Part shown: positions 1 through 8,809 of the stretch, piece after piece
How positions within the stretch are numbered: the stretch's first letter is position 1
Layout of the letters: each line of letters begins with the position of its first letter
Assembly: GCA_965242495.1 (NCBI GenBank)
Contig: OZ251446.1
Span: forward strand, 1,674,001 to 1,738,000
Length of the DNA stretch: 64,000 nucleotides
Reading direction: 5' to 3'
Origin: CBDESN01 sp965242495
GTDB lineage: Bacteria; Pseudomonadota; Alphaproteobacteria; MPNO01
Notes under the pieces: model-generated
Told to the model about the DNA's origin: nothing
Seen by the model: the letters and a program-made list of their open reading frames with translations, nothing else
Databases searched by the model: none
Translations under genes and position numbers: made by a program

Positions 1-282
1 GATCGCGACCGCGCGCTCGGGAAGCGCCCGCCCGTCGCGGATCGCGGCGACGATCTCGGGCAGCGGCAGGACCTCGTAGCCACCGCGGACGAGCGCCTCG
101 ATATGGGCGTCGAACTGCGCCAGGCGGATGTTGGTCGAGGGATAGGCGGTTTCGCCGAAACGGTGATAGGCGAGGACGACGGCGGAATCGCCGGCCGCGG
201 CGGGCGCGGCCCCTGCTCCGGCCGCCGCGGCGAGGAACAGGGCGGCGGCGCGGCCGCGCGCCGGGCGGCGTATCGCCCGCAT
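1..282 (-). CDS. Polysaccharide deacetylase family protein, N-terminal part (runs off the window)
   Basis: Only the first 94 codons are in the window. The ATG at 282 gives a basic N-terminus, a hydrophobic Ala/Leu stretch (about residues 12-30) and an AAAG cleavage-like site, so I read a signal peptide and an exported or periplasmic protein. Then come VVLAYHRFGE and PSTNIRLAQFDAHIEAL, which match the start of polysaccharide deacetylase (NodB-like) proteins, just ahead of where the TFDDGY metal motif would lie. The catalytic residues are outside the window, so the activity (N-deacetylation of a sugar polymer) rests on family resemblance. It is divergent from the NIPSNAP gene with an 83-bp gap. 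Confidence 0.72.
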   Translation of the reverse strand, partial: MRAIRRPARGRAAALFLAAAAGAGAAPAAAGDSAVVLAYHRFGETAYPSTNIRLAQFDAHIEALVRGGYEVLPLPEIVAAIRDGRALPERAVAI

Positions 283-365
283 CACGCCCGGCCCATGGCG
301 ACGACCCCTGCGGGCTGGTAAACCTGCGGCCGCCAGACGAAGCAGCGCAGGGAAAGGAGCCCCGG

Positions 366-983
366 ATGATCTACGAAGTCAGGACCTATCGGCTGAAGCC
401 GCACGGCGTCCCCGAATTCATGCAGCGGTTCGAAGAGGGGTACGAACATCGCCGGAAATTCTCCGAGATCGTCGGCATCTTCCATACCGAGATCGGCCCG
501 CTCAACCAAGTGATCCATATCTGGCCCTACGCCGATGCCGGCGAGCGCGAGCGCATCCGGGCCGAATCGATGAAGGGCCCGCACTGGCCGCCCAAGGTGG
601 CGCATCTCCAGATCGAGATGCTGTCGGAAATCTACACCCCTTTCCCCTTCTCGCCGACTATGGCGACGGGCGCGCTCGGCCCGGTCTACGAGTGGCGGAG
701 CTACGCCATCGAACCCGGACGCATGGCCGACGTGATCGACAACTGGTCGGCGGCGATCGGCGAACGCGCCAAGCTGTCGCCGCTCGCGATCGCGATGCAT
801 ACCGAGACCGGTCCGCTCAACCGTTTTGTCCACGTCTGGCCCTATGAGAGCCTCCAGCAGCGGAGCGAGATCCGCGCCAAGGCGGTGAAGATGGGCATCT
901 GGCCGCCGCAAGGCGGAGCCGGCACGCTGGCCGCGCAGGAGAACAAGATCCTGCTGCCGGCGTCGTTCTCGCCCATGCAGTGA
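366..983 (+). CDS. NIPSNAP family protein (two tandem domains)
   Basis: A 205-residue protein made of two copies of the NIPSNAP ferredoxin-like (dimeric alpha-beta barrel) fold. The first begins IYEVRTYRLKPHGVPEF (residues 2-18) and the second VYEWRSYAIEPGRM (about 109-122). Both continue to an IGPLN/TGPLN turn and a HIWPY or HVWPY strand. Family members are small cytosolic proteins, often near catabolic genes, with no agreed reaction. A Shine-Dalgarno-like AAAGGAG lies just before the ATG. There is no signal peptide or membrane segment. Its role here is unknown. Confidence 0.85.
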   Translation: MIYEVRTYRLKPHGVPEFMQRFEEGYEHRRKFSEIVGIFHTEIGPLNQVIHIWPYADAGERERIRAESMKGPHWPPKVAHLQIEMLSEIYTPFPFSPTMATGALGPVYEWRSYAIEPGRMADVIDNWSAAIGERAKLSPLAIAMHTETGPLNRFVHVWPYESLQQRSEIRAKAVKMGIWPPQGGAGTLAAQENKILLPASFSPMQ

Positions 984-1076
984 GCCGCTCCCGTCGCGGC
1001 GCGGGCCGGGCGATTTGACCGGGAGCGGTTTTCCTGTTTCCTTCCGCGTTCCGAATCGGGTGGAAGCGGTGTCGCG

Positions 1077-2333
1077 ATGGCGCGATCGTTGGAGCTGCAA
1101 GCGGCGGGTGCCGTCCAGGAGCAGCGCCTGTGGGACCGGTTGATGACCATGGCCGCCCATGGCGCGCTGCCCGGCGGCGGGGTCAACCGCCAAGCGCTGT
1201 CGGCCGAGGAGATCCCGGCGCGGCGGCAGATGAAGGCCTGGGCGCAGGAGCACGGTTTCGCGATCTCCATCGACGGCATCGGCAACCTGTTCGTCCGCCG
1301 TGAAGGCGGCGAGGCCGACGCCGCGCCGGTGGCGACGGGAAGCCATATGGACAGCCAGCCCAAGGGCGGCAAGTTCGACGGCATCTACGGCGTCCTCGCC
1401 GGGCTGGAGGCGCTGGCCGCCCTGGAGGAGGCCGGCATCCGCACCAGACGGCCGATCGAGGTCGTCGCCTGGACGGGCGAGGAGGGCAGCCGTTTCCAGC
1501 CGGGCCTGTTGGGCTCGCTCGTCTTCGCCGGCGGGCTCGCCCTGGAGGAGGCGAGGTCCATCCGCGACAAGGACGGCATCTCGGTGGGCGCCGCGTTGGA
1601 GGAAACCCTGGGCGCCGATCCGGATATCCCGCTGCGTCCGACCGGCTTCCCGCTGTCCGCCTATGTCGAGGCCCATATCGAGCAGGGTCCGGTTCTGGAG
1701 GCCGAGGGCAAGACGATCGGCGTGGTGACAGGCATCCAGGGCTTGCACTGGTACGGCGTCGAACTGCGCGGCCAGGAAGCGCATGCAGGAACCAGCCCGA
1801 TGAAGACCCGCAAGGACGCGCTCAAGGCCGCCGCCGGCATCGTCTGCGCCCTGGAGGAGCTGCTGGACGATCCGACCGACAGGGTGCGCTGCACTTTCGG
1901 GCGGTTCGAGGTGTTTCCGGGTTCTCCCAACACCGTGCCGGGGCGGGTCTTCTTCACCGTCGATTTCCGCCATCCCGACCCGGAGACCTTCCGGTCGCTG
2001 CCGCCCCGGATCGAGCAGACCTGCCGCGACCACGCCCGCGGCTGCGAGATCGACATCGAAACGACCCTGGATACGCCGCCGAGCGCCTTCCGCCCGGAGA
2101 TGGTCGATCTCGTCCGCGCCCAGGCCGAGGCGCTCGACCTGCCGTCCCGGATCATGCCGTCGGGGGCCGGGCACGACGCCCAGAACATGCATCGGATCTG
2201 CCCGACCGGCATGATCTTCGTCCCTTGCAAGGACGGAATCAGCCACAACGAAGCGGAATACGCTGCGCCGCCCGATCTGGCGGCCGGCGCGCGGGTGCTG
2301 GCGGCCTGCCTCACCGATCTCGCGAATCGGTGA
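1077..2333 (+). CDS. M20-family Zn amidohydrolase (allantoate / N-carbamoyl-amino-acid hydrolase type)
   Basis: A 418-residue protein of the allantoate amidohydrolase / N-carbamoyl-L-amino acid hydrolase group, which cleaves carbamoyl or ureido C-N bonds with two metal ions. Metal-site motifs are in order: GSHMDSQ (His90, Asp92), GGKFDG (Asp101), WTGEEGSRF (Glu135-Glu136), AHIEQGPVLE, and near the C-terminus a GHDAQ and an ISHNEAE histidine. Full family length. The substrate cannot be told from sequence; purine or pyrimidine breakdown and hydantoin-derived carbamoyl amino acids are both possible. The 3' end overlaps the convergent glycosyltransferase by 23 bp. Confidence 0.88.
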   Translation: MARSLELQAAGAVQEQRLWDRLMTMAAHGALPGGGVNRQALSAEEIPARRQMKAWAQEHGFAISIDGIGNLFVRREGGEADAAPVATGSHMDSQPKGGKFDGIYGVLAGLEALAALEEAGIRTRRPIEVVAWTGEEGSRFQPGLLGSLVFAGGLALEEARSIRDKDGISVGAALEETLGADPDIPLRPTGFPLSAYVEAHIEQGPVLEAEGKTIGVVTGIQGLHWYGVELRGQEAHAGTSPMKTRKDALKAAAGIVCALEELLDDPTDRVRCTFGRFEVFPGSPNTVPGRVFFTVDFRHPDPETFRSLPPRIEQTCRDHARGCEIDIETTLDTPPSAFRPEMVDLVRAQAEALDLPSRIMPSGAGHDAQNMHRICPTGMIFVPCKDGISHNEAEYAAPPDLAAGARVLAACLTDLANR

Positions 2334-3084
2334 GCCGTCGCCGGCCGTCGGCTACCCAGGCGGCGAACTTCGCGCGCTTGGTCAAGTTGTCGCGAAACCG
2401 GAGGGCGCGTCGCCGGGCGTACCAGACGGGGCCACGCGCGCCGGGCAGGCGCGTCGGGCCGGTCTGTCGCGCTTCGATGCACGAATAGCCGTCGTCGTCG
2501 TGGCGGACCACCGGCGGGTCGATCGAGAAGTAATCGATTCCATGATCCCACCAGCGGCTCAGCTCGATGTCGATCTCTAACGGCCACTTCAGCGCCAGCG
2601 CCCGGCGGGCGCCGGCGCGGCTCACGACGTAGCCCAGCGTGCCGACATCGTGAAAGCGCGGCCGACCCAGGACGAAGCCGCCGACGTCGGCGCAGGGCGC
2701 GATCCGCAACGGCTGCCGGACATGGTGCAGCATGACGAAGTCGAACCGCGGCCCCAACCGCTCGACCGCGTCCAGCGCCTCCGGCAGGCGAGGCGACAGC
2801 ATGACGTCGTCCTCGAACACGGCGAGCATGTCGTCGCGTCCGTCGGCGCAGAGTCGCCAGACGGACAGGTGGCTGTGCAGGCAACCAATCTCGCCCGGCC
2901 CCATCTCGAATCGCATGCGCAGGATGCGGGTCGCGTTGTCGACGATGGCGCGCTGTTCGGCGGTGAGCGCCAACCCGTCCACCGCCGGAAAGATCTCGGG
3001 GTCGAGGCCGAGGGCGGCGAAGCGCTCGCGCATCTTTGCGCGCCTGTCTCGTTCGCGCTCCAGGTTGACGATCAGCAGCCTCAA
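2311..3084 (-). CDS. Glycosyltransferase family 25 (LPS biosynthesis type)
   Basis: A 257-residue cytosolic protein that begins MRLLIVNLERERDRRAKM, the usual start of GT25 proteins, where an N-terminal strand is followed by the R-D-R/K motif. It then has GEIGCLHSH (about 64-72) and the acidic VFEDDVML (91-94), the expected metal and nucleotide-sugar site. GT25 enzymes add galactose or glucose to lipo-oligosaccharide. No sugar-specific or polysaccharide locus surrounds it, so acceptor and donor are unknown. The gene lies 40 bp downstream of the tRNA-Thr gene on the same strand. Confidence 0.82.
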   Translation of the reverse strand: MRLLIVNLERERDRRAKMRERFAALGLDPEIFPAVDGLALTAEQRAIVDNATRILRMRFEMGPGEIGCLHSHLSVWRLCADGRDDMLAVFEDDVMLSPRLPEALDAVERLGPRFDFVMLHHVRQPLRIAPCADVGGFVLGRPRFHDVGTLGYVVSRAGARRALALKWPLEIDIELSRWWDHGIDYFSIDPPVVRHDDDGYSCIEARQTGPTRLPGARGPVWYARRRALRFRDNLTKRAKFAAWVADGRRRLTDSRDR

Positions 3085-3124
3085 TCCGACCTTCCGTCCG
3101 CGCGGGATGCGTTCGATCGCGGGG

Positions 3125-3200
3125 TGGTGCCGACGGAGGGACTCGAACCCCCGACCCGTGCATTACGAATGCACTGCTCTACCAGCTGAGCTACGTCGGC
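3125..3200 (-). tRNA. tRNA-Thr (anticodon CGU)
   Basis: Read on the minus strand, a full 76-nt cloverleaf can be drawn. The acceptor stem is GCCGACG/CGTCGGC, the D arm is GCTC/GAGC, the anticodon stem is GTGCA/TGCAC around loop TTCGTAA (anticodon CGT), and the T arm carries TTCGAGT. The 3' CCA is encoded at 3125-3127. It reads ACG codons, common in this GC-rich genome. Confidence 0.97.
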
Positions 3201-3245
3201 GACGCGCCGGGCCGATCGGAGCGAAGCGCCGATAACCCAGCCTAC

Positions 3246-4607
3246 TTAGCGTCGCTCGTCCGCCCCGTCAACGACCGCCGCCGCGTCGCCGGTTTCGATC
3301 ATCGGCGGGCGTTCGGGGGCGCGGTCCGGAATCGTCCATCGCATCGCGCCGAGCGCGTCGCAGCCCGGGCAGAACGGACCCCAATGCGCGTCGGCGGCGT
3401 GGCAACCCTCGCACACCCAGGCGGCGTCGGGCGTTGCAGACGCGGCGCGCGACAACCAGCCCCGCGCGGCCTCGGCGTCGCCGCGCTCGGCCTGTTCGAG
3501 GTCGGCCATCAGCCGGCACAGCCGGGCCGACGGCGCCGCGGACGCGGCCTGCTCCAGATGCTTCCGGGCGGTTCCCCACATGCGCGCGGCGAGGGCCGCC
3601 TCGGCCACCGCGACGCGGCTTTCGACATGCTCGGGATCGAGCGCGGCCAGCTTCTCGACCCGGCCGAGGGTGGCGATCGCATCCTCGCCGCCGCCGGTCG
3701 AAACATAGAGACGGGCGAGTTCGGGATGGGGGCCGCGCGCCCAAGCGCCGCGGATCACCTTGGCCGCAGCGCGCATTCTGCCGTTGCCGATCAACAGCCC
3801 GGCGATCCGCAGGGTCGCCGGGAGCAAGTCGGGCGCGATCCGCTGCGCCCGGCGTGCGAAGCGAAGCGCGCCTCTCGCGTCGCCGGCGGCGCCGGCCTCG
3901 CCGCTGCAACCCAGACATACGACCGCGCGGCGGCGCTCCCCTTCGGCGGCGTCGATGGCGCGATGGCGGACCGCCTGATCGAGGGTCGCCAGGGCGTCCC
4001 GCCATCTGCCGCCCCGGACTTCGAGGTCGAACAGTTCGCGCAGCACCCAGGGCGTCTTCGGCCGCAGGGCGTGCGCCCGTCTGACGTAGTCCAGGGCCGC
4101 GGTCTCGTCGCCGTCGCGCCGCGCCAGACCCAACAGGCCCCGGAGGGCGAGGACCGCGGTCTCCGGCCGCTCGAGCATGGCCTCGAAATATCCGCGCGCC
4201 GCCCGGGTATCGCCCTCGAGCCGAGCCGCCTGCGCCGACAGCGGCAGGGTCAGCGGGCGTTCGTCGATCAGCCGTTCGGCGCGCCGGGCCTGGCGCCGCG
4301 CTTCCTCCGCGTCGCCGGCGGCGACCGCCGCCATCCCGCGGGCGAGCGCCCGGTAGCCGTCCTGCCGCCGGGCGGCGCGGCGATGGAGCCGGTAGCGGCC
4401 GGGCGCAGCGCGAAGCGCCAGCCAGAGGCGACAGGCGATGGCGAAACCGATGGCGACGAGCCCCACGCACAGCAGCAGGATCGCGACCGAGGTATCGACG
4501 CGCCAGCCCTCCCAGACGAGCGCCACGGAGCCAGGCCGGTCGGCGAGCCAGACCGCGGTCGCGACCGGGATCGCGAGCCCGACGATCCAGGCGACGATGC
4601 GGATCAT
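3246..4607 (-). CDS. hemY: HemY-like heme-biosynthesis-associated TPR membrane protein with C-terminal zinc-ribbon motif
   Basis: A 453-residue protein with two N-terminal membrane helices (about 4-24 and 40-62) in the HemY_N arrangement, including the LHRRAARRQDGYRALARG segment. TPR-like helical repeats follow to about residue 385. It is the last gene of a hemC-hemD-mitofilin-hemY run and overlaps the preceding gene by 4 bp. HemY proteins of this kind are inner-membrane proteins of uncertain biochemical role near heme synthesis, not the protoporphyrinogen oxidase of Bacillus. The C-terminus carries CEGC (C399, C402) and CPGC (C413, C416), a zinc-ribbon or rubredoxin-like knuckle. This feature is seen in alphaproteobacterial HemY but not in the enterobacterial form. 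Confidence 0.85.
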   Translation of the reverse strand: MIRIVAWIVGLAIPVATAVWLADRPGSVALVWEGWRVDTSVAILLLCVGLVAIGFAIACRLWLALRAAPGRYRLHRRAARRQDGYRALARGMAAVAAGDAEEARRQARRAERLIDERPLTLPLSAQAARLEGDTRAARGYFEAMLERPETAVLALRGLLGLARRDGDETAALDYVRRAHALRPKTPWVLRELFDLEVRGGRWRDALATLDQAVRHRAIDAAEGERRRAVVCLGCSGEAGAAGDARGALRFARRAQRIAPDLLPATLRIAGLLIGNGRMRAAAKVIRGAWARGPHPELARLYVSTGGGEDAIATLGRVEKLAALDPEHVESRVAVAEAALAARMWGTARKHLEQAASAAPSARLCRLMADLEQAERGDAEAARGWLSRAASATPDAAWVCEGCHAADAHWGPFCPGCDALGAMRWTIPDRAPERPPMIETGDAAAVVDGADERR

Positions 4608-5800
4608 TCGGCGGCGACGGCCGGCCGGTCATCCGCGGCGAGCCGGTCGAGGGCGCGCCGGGTGAGCGCGGCGACGGCGCGCCCGGCGGCGAGTCGGCGA
4701 CCGGCATCGCGGCGCCAGTCGGCGACCCGTCCGGCCGGGGCGCCGGCGAGATCCGCCAGCGCCGCCGTCGCGCCTTCGAGATCGCCGCGTTCGAGCCGGG
4801 CTTCGGCGCGCGCCAGGATGTCCCCCGGCGTCGCGCCGGCGCGCTCTCCGACCCGGCGCAGCGTGACCACGCGCGACAACCGGGCGATCGCCCGATCGAC
4901 CCAGCTGCCGTCCCCGGGCGCCATCGCCGCGCGGGCGGCTTCGGCCGCGACGGCATCGAACCCGGCCGCGAGCCGCGCCCGGCTCGGGATGCCGGCGGCG
5001 GCGCGCGGCGCCAGCGCCGCAGCCGCGCGCTCGACCGCCGGATCGCCGTTCGCAACCGCGAGGACCGCGTCGAGTTCGGCTGCGTAAGGCCGGCCGGCGG
5101 CGACGACTTCGCGGAGCTGGCCGACCGCGAGCAACAGCGCAGCGCCCCGCGGACGCGGCGCCTGCGCCAGACGGCGGGCGATGTCGGCATGGCGTTCCTG
5201 CGCGCGCCGAGCCGCGGCCTCGGCCGCCGCCAGCCGCGATTCCAGCCCGGCGATCCGTGCGGCCAGCGCCTCGTCCGCCGGCGCCGGCCGGAGGTCGGAT
5301 CCGGCGAGGCGAGCGCCGAGCGCGGCGACGCGCGACTCCAACTCGTCGAGCCGCGCGGGGAGTCCCGTGAGGGCGGGCGCCTCGCCCGCGTTCGCCAAGC
5401 GGCTTTCGACCGCATCGAGTCGCGATGCGAGGCCGGCCGCTTGCGCCGCGGCGTTCTCCGCCCCGGTTCGCAGCGCCGCCAGCGAGCCTTGGCGCAAGTC
5501 CTGAAAGCCGCGTTCGAGCGCGGCGATTCGGCGCGTCGTCTCGGCGTCGCCCGGGCCCAGGACCGCGTCCCATTTCCAGACGAGCCCGCCGACGACGGCG
5601 ACGCATATCGCCAGACCGAGCCCGATCCAGGCGAGCCGGCCGACGCGGATCGGCACCCGCGCCCCGGCGCCCCACGGCTGGGCGGCGCGTCCGCGGTCGG
5701 GCCGGCCGGGGCCGGGGGCCGCTCCCTCGTCGACGATCTCCGCCTCGACGGTCTCGGCTTCGGCGTCCGGCGGATCTCCCGGTCTGCCCCCCGATGCCAC
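4604..5800 (-). CDS. Mitofilin / HemX-like inner-membrane protein
   Basis: A 398-residue protein with an acidic, proline-rich N-terminus, one membrane helix (about 57-75) and a long Ala/Arg/Glu-rich region with coiled-coil character (about 85-230). The C-terminal helical domain resembles the mitofilin domain found in the alphaproteobacterial hem cluster. Bacterial mitofilin homologues shape the intracytoplasmic or inner membrane and contact the outer membrane. The start is GTG at 5800, directly abutting the hemD stop codon at 5801-5803. The gene overlaps hemY by 4 bp, so hemC-hemD-mitofilin-hemY are very probably one transcript. Confidence 0.8.
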   Translation of the reverse strand: MASGGRPGDPPDAEAETVEAEIVDEGAAPGPGRPDRGRAAQPWGAGARVPIRVGRLAWIGLGLAICVAVVGGLVWKWDAVLGPGDAETTRRIAALERGFQDLRQGSLAALRTGAENAAAQAAGLASRLDAVESRLANAGEAPALTGLPARLDELESRVAALGARLAGSDLRPAPADEALAARIAGLESRLAAAEAAARRAQERHADIARRLAQAPRPRGAALLLAVGQLREVVAAGRPYAAELDAVLAVANGDPAVERAAAALAPRAAAGIPSRARLAAGFDAVAAEAARAAMAPGDGSWVDRAIARLSRVVTLRRVGERAGATPGDILARAEARLERGDLEGATAALADLAGAPAGRVADWRRDAGRRLAAGRAVAALTRRALDRLAADDRPAVAAE

Positions 5801-6532
5801 CTAGCTATTCGCCTCCCGCTCCGAGATCGACCGCGATACGCAGGCGAGAAGCGCCGCCATGTCCGGCCGGTCGGCGACATGGACCGCGCGCCAGACGATC
5901 CCGGCGAGGGCCCCGGCGACGGCCGCCGACAGGCAGATCGCGTCGGCCGCCCGGCACGACGCCGCGATTCCGGCCCGCCGCAGCAGACTAGCAAAGGTCC
6001 GCGCCGTGCGGGGAGAGAAAAACAGCGCCAAGTCCAGCTCGCCCGCCGACAGCATGCCGCGAAGTTCGGCCGAGAGCGCCGTCGCCGCGCGCGCGGCGTA
6101 CAGCACCTGGCGGCGCACGGCGAATCCGCGCCGCGCCAGTCGGGCGGCGAGATCGCCCGCGACATGCGCGCCGACGCCGTGGCAGAGCGGCCCGGCGGCC
6201 GGGTCGAGACGCGCGGCGACCAGGCCGGCGAGCGATTCGCCGTCGCCGGCGGCGCTGACGACCGCGGCGAACCCGGCGTCGCGCGCCAGACCGGCGGTCG
6301 AATCGCCGACCGCATAGACCGGGACATCGCGTCGCGCCGTCGCCGACGCCAAGGCGCGAACGCCGTTGCGGCTGGTGAGCAGGATCGCCTGGACGCCTTC
6401 GAGATCGATCGCCGCGGCCGGGGTCGGCTCGATGTCGAGCATCGGTTCGACGACGGCTTCGACGCCGAGGGCCCGGAGTTCGGCCGCGACCGGGGCGGCG
6501 TCCTCGCGGGGGCGGGTGACGAGCGCGCGCAT
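5801..6532 (-). CDS. hemD: Uroporphyrinogen-III synthase
   Basis: A 243-residue protein with the two-lobed HemD pattern: LVTRPREDAAPVAAEL at the N-terminus, ILLTSRNGVRALA (about 50-62), and VYAVGDSTAGLARDAGF at the start of the second lobe. It closes and inverts ring D of hydroxymethylbilane to give uroporphyrinogen III. The sequence family is poorly conserved, but position 6 bp after hemC removes most doubt. Cytosolic, no membrane segments. Confidence 0.9.
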   Translation of the reverse strand: MRALVTRPREDAAPVAAELRALGVEAVVEPMLDIEPTPAAAIDLEGVQAILLTSRNGVRALASATARRDVPVYAVGDSTAGLARDAGFAAVVSAAGDGESLAGLVAARLDPAAGPLCHGVGAHVAGDLAARLARRGFAVRRQVLYAARAATALSAELRGMLSAGELDLALFFSPRTARTFASLLRRAGIAASCRAADAICLSAAVAGALAGIVWRAVHVADRPDMAALLACVSRSISEREANS

Positions 6533-6538
6533 GGCGGC

Positions 6539-7465
6539 TCAACCGTCGAAGAAATCGGCCCCGGCGCGGCGGCGAAGCTCGTCCGCGGCGTCGCGGCCCA
6601 AGGCCTCTGCGTCGTCGATGCGGCCCGTCCGCGCGGTCTCGATCCGCTCCGCGCCGTCGGGCCGGACGATCAGAGCGGCGAGGTCCAGCCGGTCGCCGTC
6701 GAGCGTGGCGTGGGCCGCGACCGGCGTCCGGCAGGAACCGCCGAGGGCGGCGAGCAGCGCCCGCTCGGCGGCCGTGCGGGCGCCGCTGGGCGGGTGGTGG
6801 ATCGCCGCCAGCAGCGCCCGCGCCGCCCGGTCGCCGGCGCGACATTCGACGCCGAGGGCGCCCTGGCAGGCCGCGGGCAGGAACTCTTCGGGTTCGAGAA
6901 TGCGGGTCGCCGCTTCGGCGCGGCCGATCCGCTTGAGGCCGGCGACGGCCAGCAGGATCGCCGCCGCCTCGCCTTCCGCCAGCTTGCGGAGTCGGGTCTC
7001 GACGTTGCCGCGCAGCGGCGCCACTTCGAGATCGGGCCGGAGATGGAGCAGAATGGCCTTGCGCCGGGGCGACGACGTGCCGACGCGAGCGCCTGCGGGC
7101 AGGGCGTCGAGCGAGTCGGCGCCGGGCGAGATCAGCGCATCGCGCGGGTCCTCGCGGGGCGGGACGGCGTCGATGACCAGCCCGTCGGGCGGCGGCGTCG
7201 GGACATCCTTCATCGAATGGACGGCGACGTCGATGCGGCCGTCGATCAGCGCGTCCTGGATCTCCCTGGTGAACAGTCCCTTGCCGCCGGACGGGCCCGG
7301 CGGGGCCGGCCGTCCCCGGTCGCCGGAGGTGCGGATGGCGACGATCTCGATCGCGTCGGGACGGTCGAGCATCGGATGCGCGGCCGCCAGCCGATCCCGC
7401 ACCTCGCGCGCCTGGGCGAGCGCCAGCGGGCTGCCGCGCGCGCCGAGCCTCAACCGAGCAGCCAC
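6539..7465 (-). CDS. hemC: Hydroxymethylbilane synthase (porphobilinogen deaminase)
   Basis: A 308-residue enzyme that joins four porphobilinogen units into hydroxymethylbilane. Clear motifs are LGARGSPLALAQA (7-19), KGLFTREIQDAL and VAVHSMKDVPT (62-90), the substrate-binding arginine segment LRGNVETRLRKL (151-162), and GGSCRTPVA with Cys245, which carries the dipyrromethane cofactor. Translation starts at GTG 7465. It is the first gene of the heme block and is divergent from the tsaD side, so the promoter should lie in the short gap at 7466-7513. Confidence 0.96.
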   Translation of the reverse strand: MAARLRLGARGSPLALAQAREVRDRLAAAHPMLDRPDAIEIVAIRTSGDRGRPAPPGPSGGKGLFTREIQDALIDGRIDVAVHSMKDVPTPPPDGLVIDAVPPREDPRDALISPGADSLDALPAGARVGTSSPRRKAILLHLRPDLEVAPLRGNVETRLRKLAEGEAAAILLAVAGLKRIGRAEAATRILEPEEFLPAACQGALGVECRAGDRAARALLAAIHHPPSGARTAAERALLAALGGSCRTPVAAHATLDGDRLDLAALIVRPDGAERIETARTGRIDDAEALGRDAADELRRRAGADFFDG

Positions 7466-7513
7466 GTCGATTTCCCGCCAATCCGGGCTGCGAATGTGGC
7501 ATGAATGCGCGCC

Positions 7514-7702
7514 ATGTCAAAGAAGACCAAGCCGGCGAAGCCGCGCGATCCGTCCTGGCGCCTGCGCCGGACGTTGAAACCCGCGCGGATCGAGAGCGCC
7601 ACGTCGTACCGGCGCGCCCAGGCGCGGCGAACGGAGCGAGACGCGCGCGAGGCGCAAGAAACCGACAGGGGGGAAGACGCAGCGGACGACGGCGACGAAT
7701 GA
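7514..7702 (+). CDS. Small basic hypothetical protein upstream of tsaD
   Basis: A 62-residue reading frame starting MSKKTKPAKPRDP, Lys/Arg-rich in the first half (RLRRTLKPARIESATSYRR) and acidic at the end (GEDAADDGDE). Its TGA stop overlaps the tsaD ATG as ATGA, the same coupling seen in true gene pairs of this window. I do not recognise the family and see no clear Shine-Dalgarno, so it may be a real small gene or chance. The antisense reading frame here looks like a shadow. Confidence 0.4.
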   Translation: MSKKTKPAKPRDPSWRLRRTLKPARIESATSYRRAQARRTERDAREAQETDRGEDAADDGDE

Positions 7703-8748
7703 TCGTCCTCGGTATCGAGACCAGCTGCGACGAGACCGCCGCCGCGGTGGTGGACGACGAACGGCGCGTGCGCGCCGACGTCGTGCTGTCGCAGCTCGAC
7801 CGGCATCGGCCCTATGGCGGGGTCGTGCCCGAGATCGCGGCGCGGGCGCATCTACAGACGCTCGACGGCGTCATTCGGCGCGCCCTCGACGAGGCGGCCA
7901 TCGACTTCGACGGCCTCGACGGCGTGGCCGCCGCCGGCGGGCCGGGCCTGATCGGCGGCGTGATCGTCGGCGTCATGACGGCCAAGGGAATCGCGGCCGC
8001 CCGCGATCTGCCGTTCGCCGCCGTCAACCACCTGGAAGGGCACGCGCTGACCGCGCGGCTCACGGAGGCCATCGAGTTCCCCTACCTGCTTCTGCTGGCG
8101 TCGGGCGGCCATTGCCAGCTGCTGGCCGTCCTGGGGGTCGGCCGCTACCGGCGACTCGGAACCACGGTCGACGATGCGGTGGGCGAAGCCTTCGACAAAA
8201 CCGCCCGGATGCTGGGCCTGGGCTATCCCGGCGGACCCGCGGTCGAGGAAACGGCGTCCGCCGGCGACGCGGCGCGGTTCGCCTTTCCCCGCCCGCTCAA
8301 GGGACGTCCGGGTTGCGATTTCTCCTTCTCCGGGCTCAAGACCGCGGTGCGCCAGGCGATCGAGGCCTTGCCTCCGGGCGCGCCGGCGGCGGCTGACGCC
8401 GCGGACGTATGCGCGTCGTTCCAGGCTGCGGTGAGCGAGGTGCTGGCCGATCGCTGCGCCAATGCGATCCGCGCGTTCCAGCGCGAGTTCGGCGCCGGGT
8501 CGGCGTTCGTGATCGCGGGCGGCGTCGCCGCCAACCGAAACCTGCGCAGCCCGCTGCGGGCGTTGGCGGCGCGCGAGGGGATGCGCTTCGTCGCCCCGCC
8601 CCAACGCCTGTGCACCGACAACGGCGCGATGATCGCGTGGGCGGGGATCGAGCGGCTGCGGCTGGGCCTCGCCGACCCGTTCGATTTCGCGCCCCGGCCG
8701 CGCTGGCCGCTGGATCCGACCGTTTCTCCCGGCGCGGCGCGGGGGTAA
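7699..8748 (+). CDS. tsaD: tRNA N6-adenosine threonylcarbamoyltransferase
   Basis: A 349-residue Kae1/Qri7/TsaD protein that transfers the threonylcarbamoyl group to A37 of ANN-decoding tRNAs, working with TsaB and TsaE. The sequence shows GIETSCDETAAAVV at the N-terminus, the metal ligands His111 and His115 in NHLEGHALT, LASGGHCQL, DDAVGEAFDK, GYPGGPAVE, and a late CTDNGAMIAWAG. I chose the ATG at 7699 because it gives the standard start; the longer reading frame to 7501 adds non-conserved residues. It diverges from hemC, a common alphaproteobacterial arrangement. Confidence 0.97.
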   Translation: MIVLGIETSCDETAAAVVDDERRVRADVVLSQLDRHRPYGGVVPEIAARAHLQTLDGVIRRALDEAAIDFDGLDGVAAAGGPGLIGGVIVGVMTAKGIAAARDLPFAAVNHLEGHALTARLTEAIEFPYLLLLASGGHCQLLAVLGVGRYRRLGTTVDDAVGEAFDKTARMLGLGYPGGPAVEETASAGDAARFAFPRPLKGRPGCDFSFSGLKTAVRQAIEALPPGAPAAADAADVCASFQAAVSEVLADRCANAIRAFQREFGAGSAFVIAGGVAANRNLRSPLRALAAREGMRFVAPPQRLCTDNGAMIAWAGIERLRLGLADPFDFAPRPRWPLDPTVSPGAARG

Positions 8749-8809
8749 TATGGCCGCGCCCGCTCGCGGCAACCGTGAAGGACCGCGAAGGACCGTGAAG
8801 GAGGGAGCC

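Noticed and set aside
282..6327. Very long minus- and plus-strand open frames over the M20 and hem genes (for example 282-2246, 3268-6327, 5189-7504)
   Set aside because: They are GC-rich shadows, composed mainly of Arg, Ala, Gly and Pro, and the frames on the other strand or phase carry clear family motifs.
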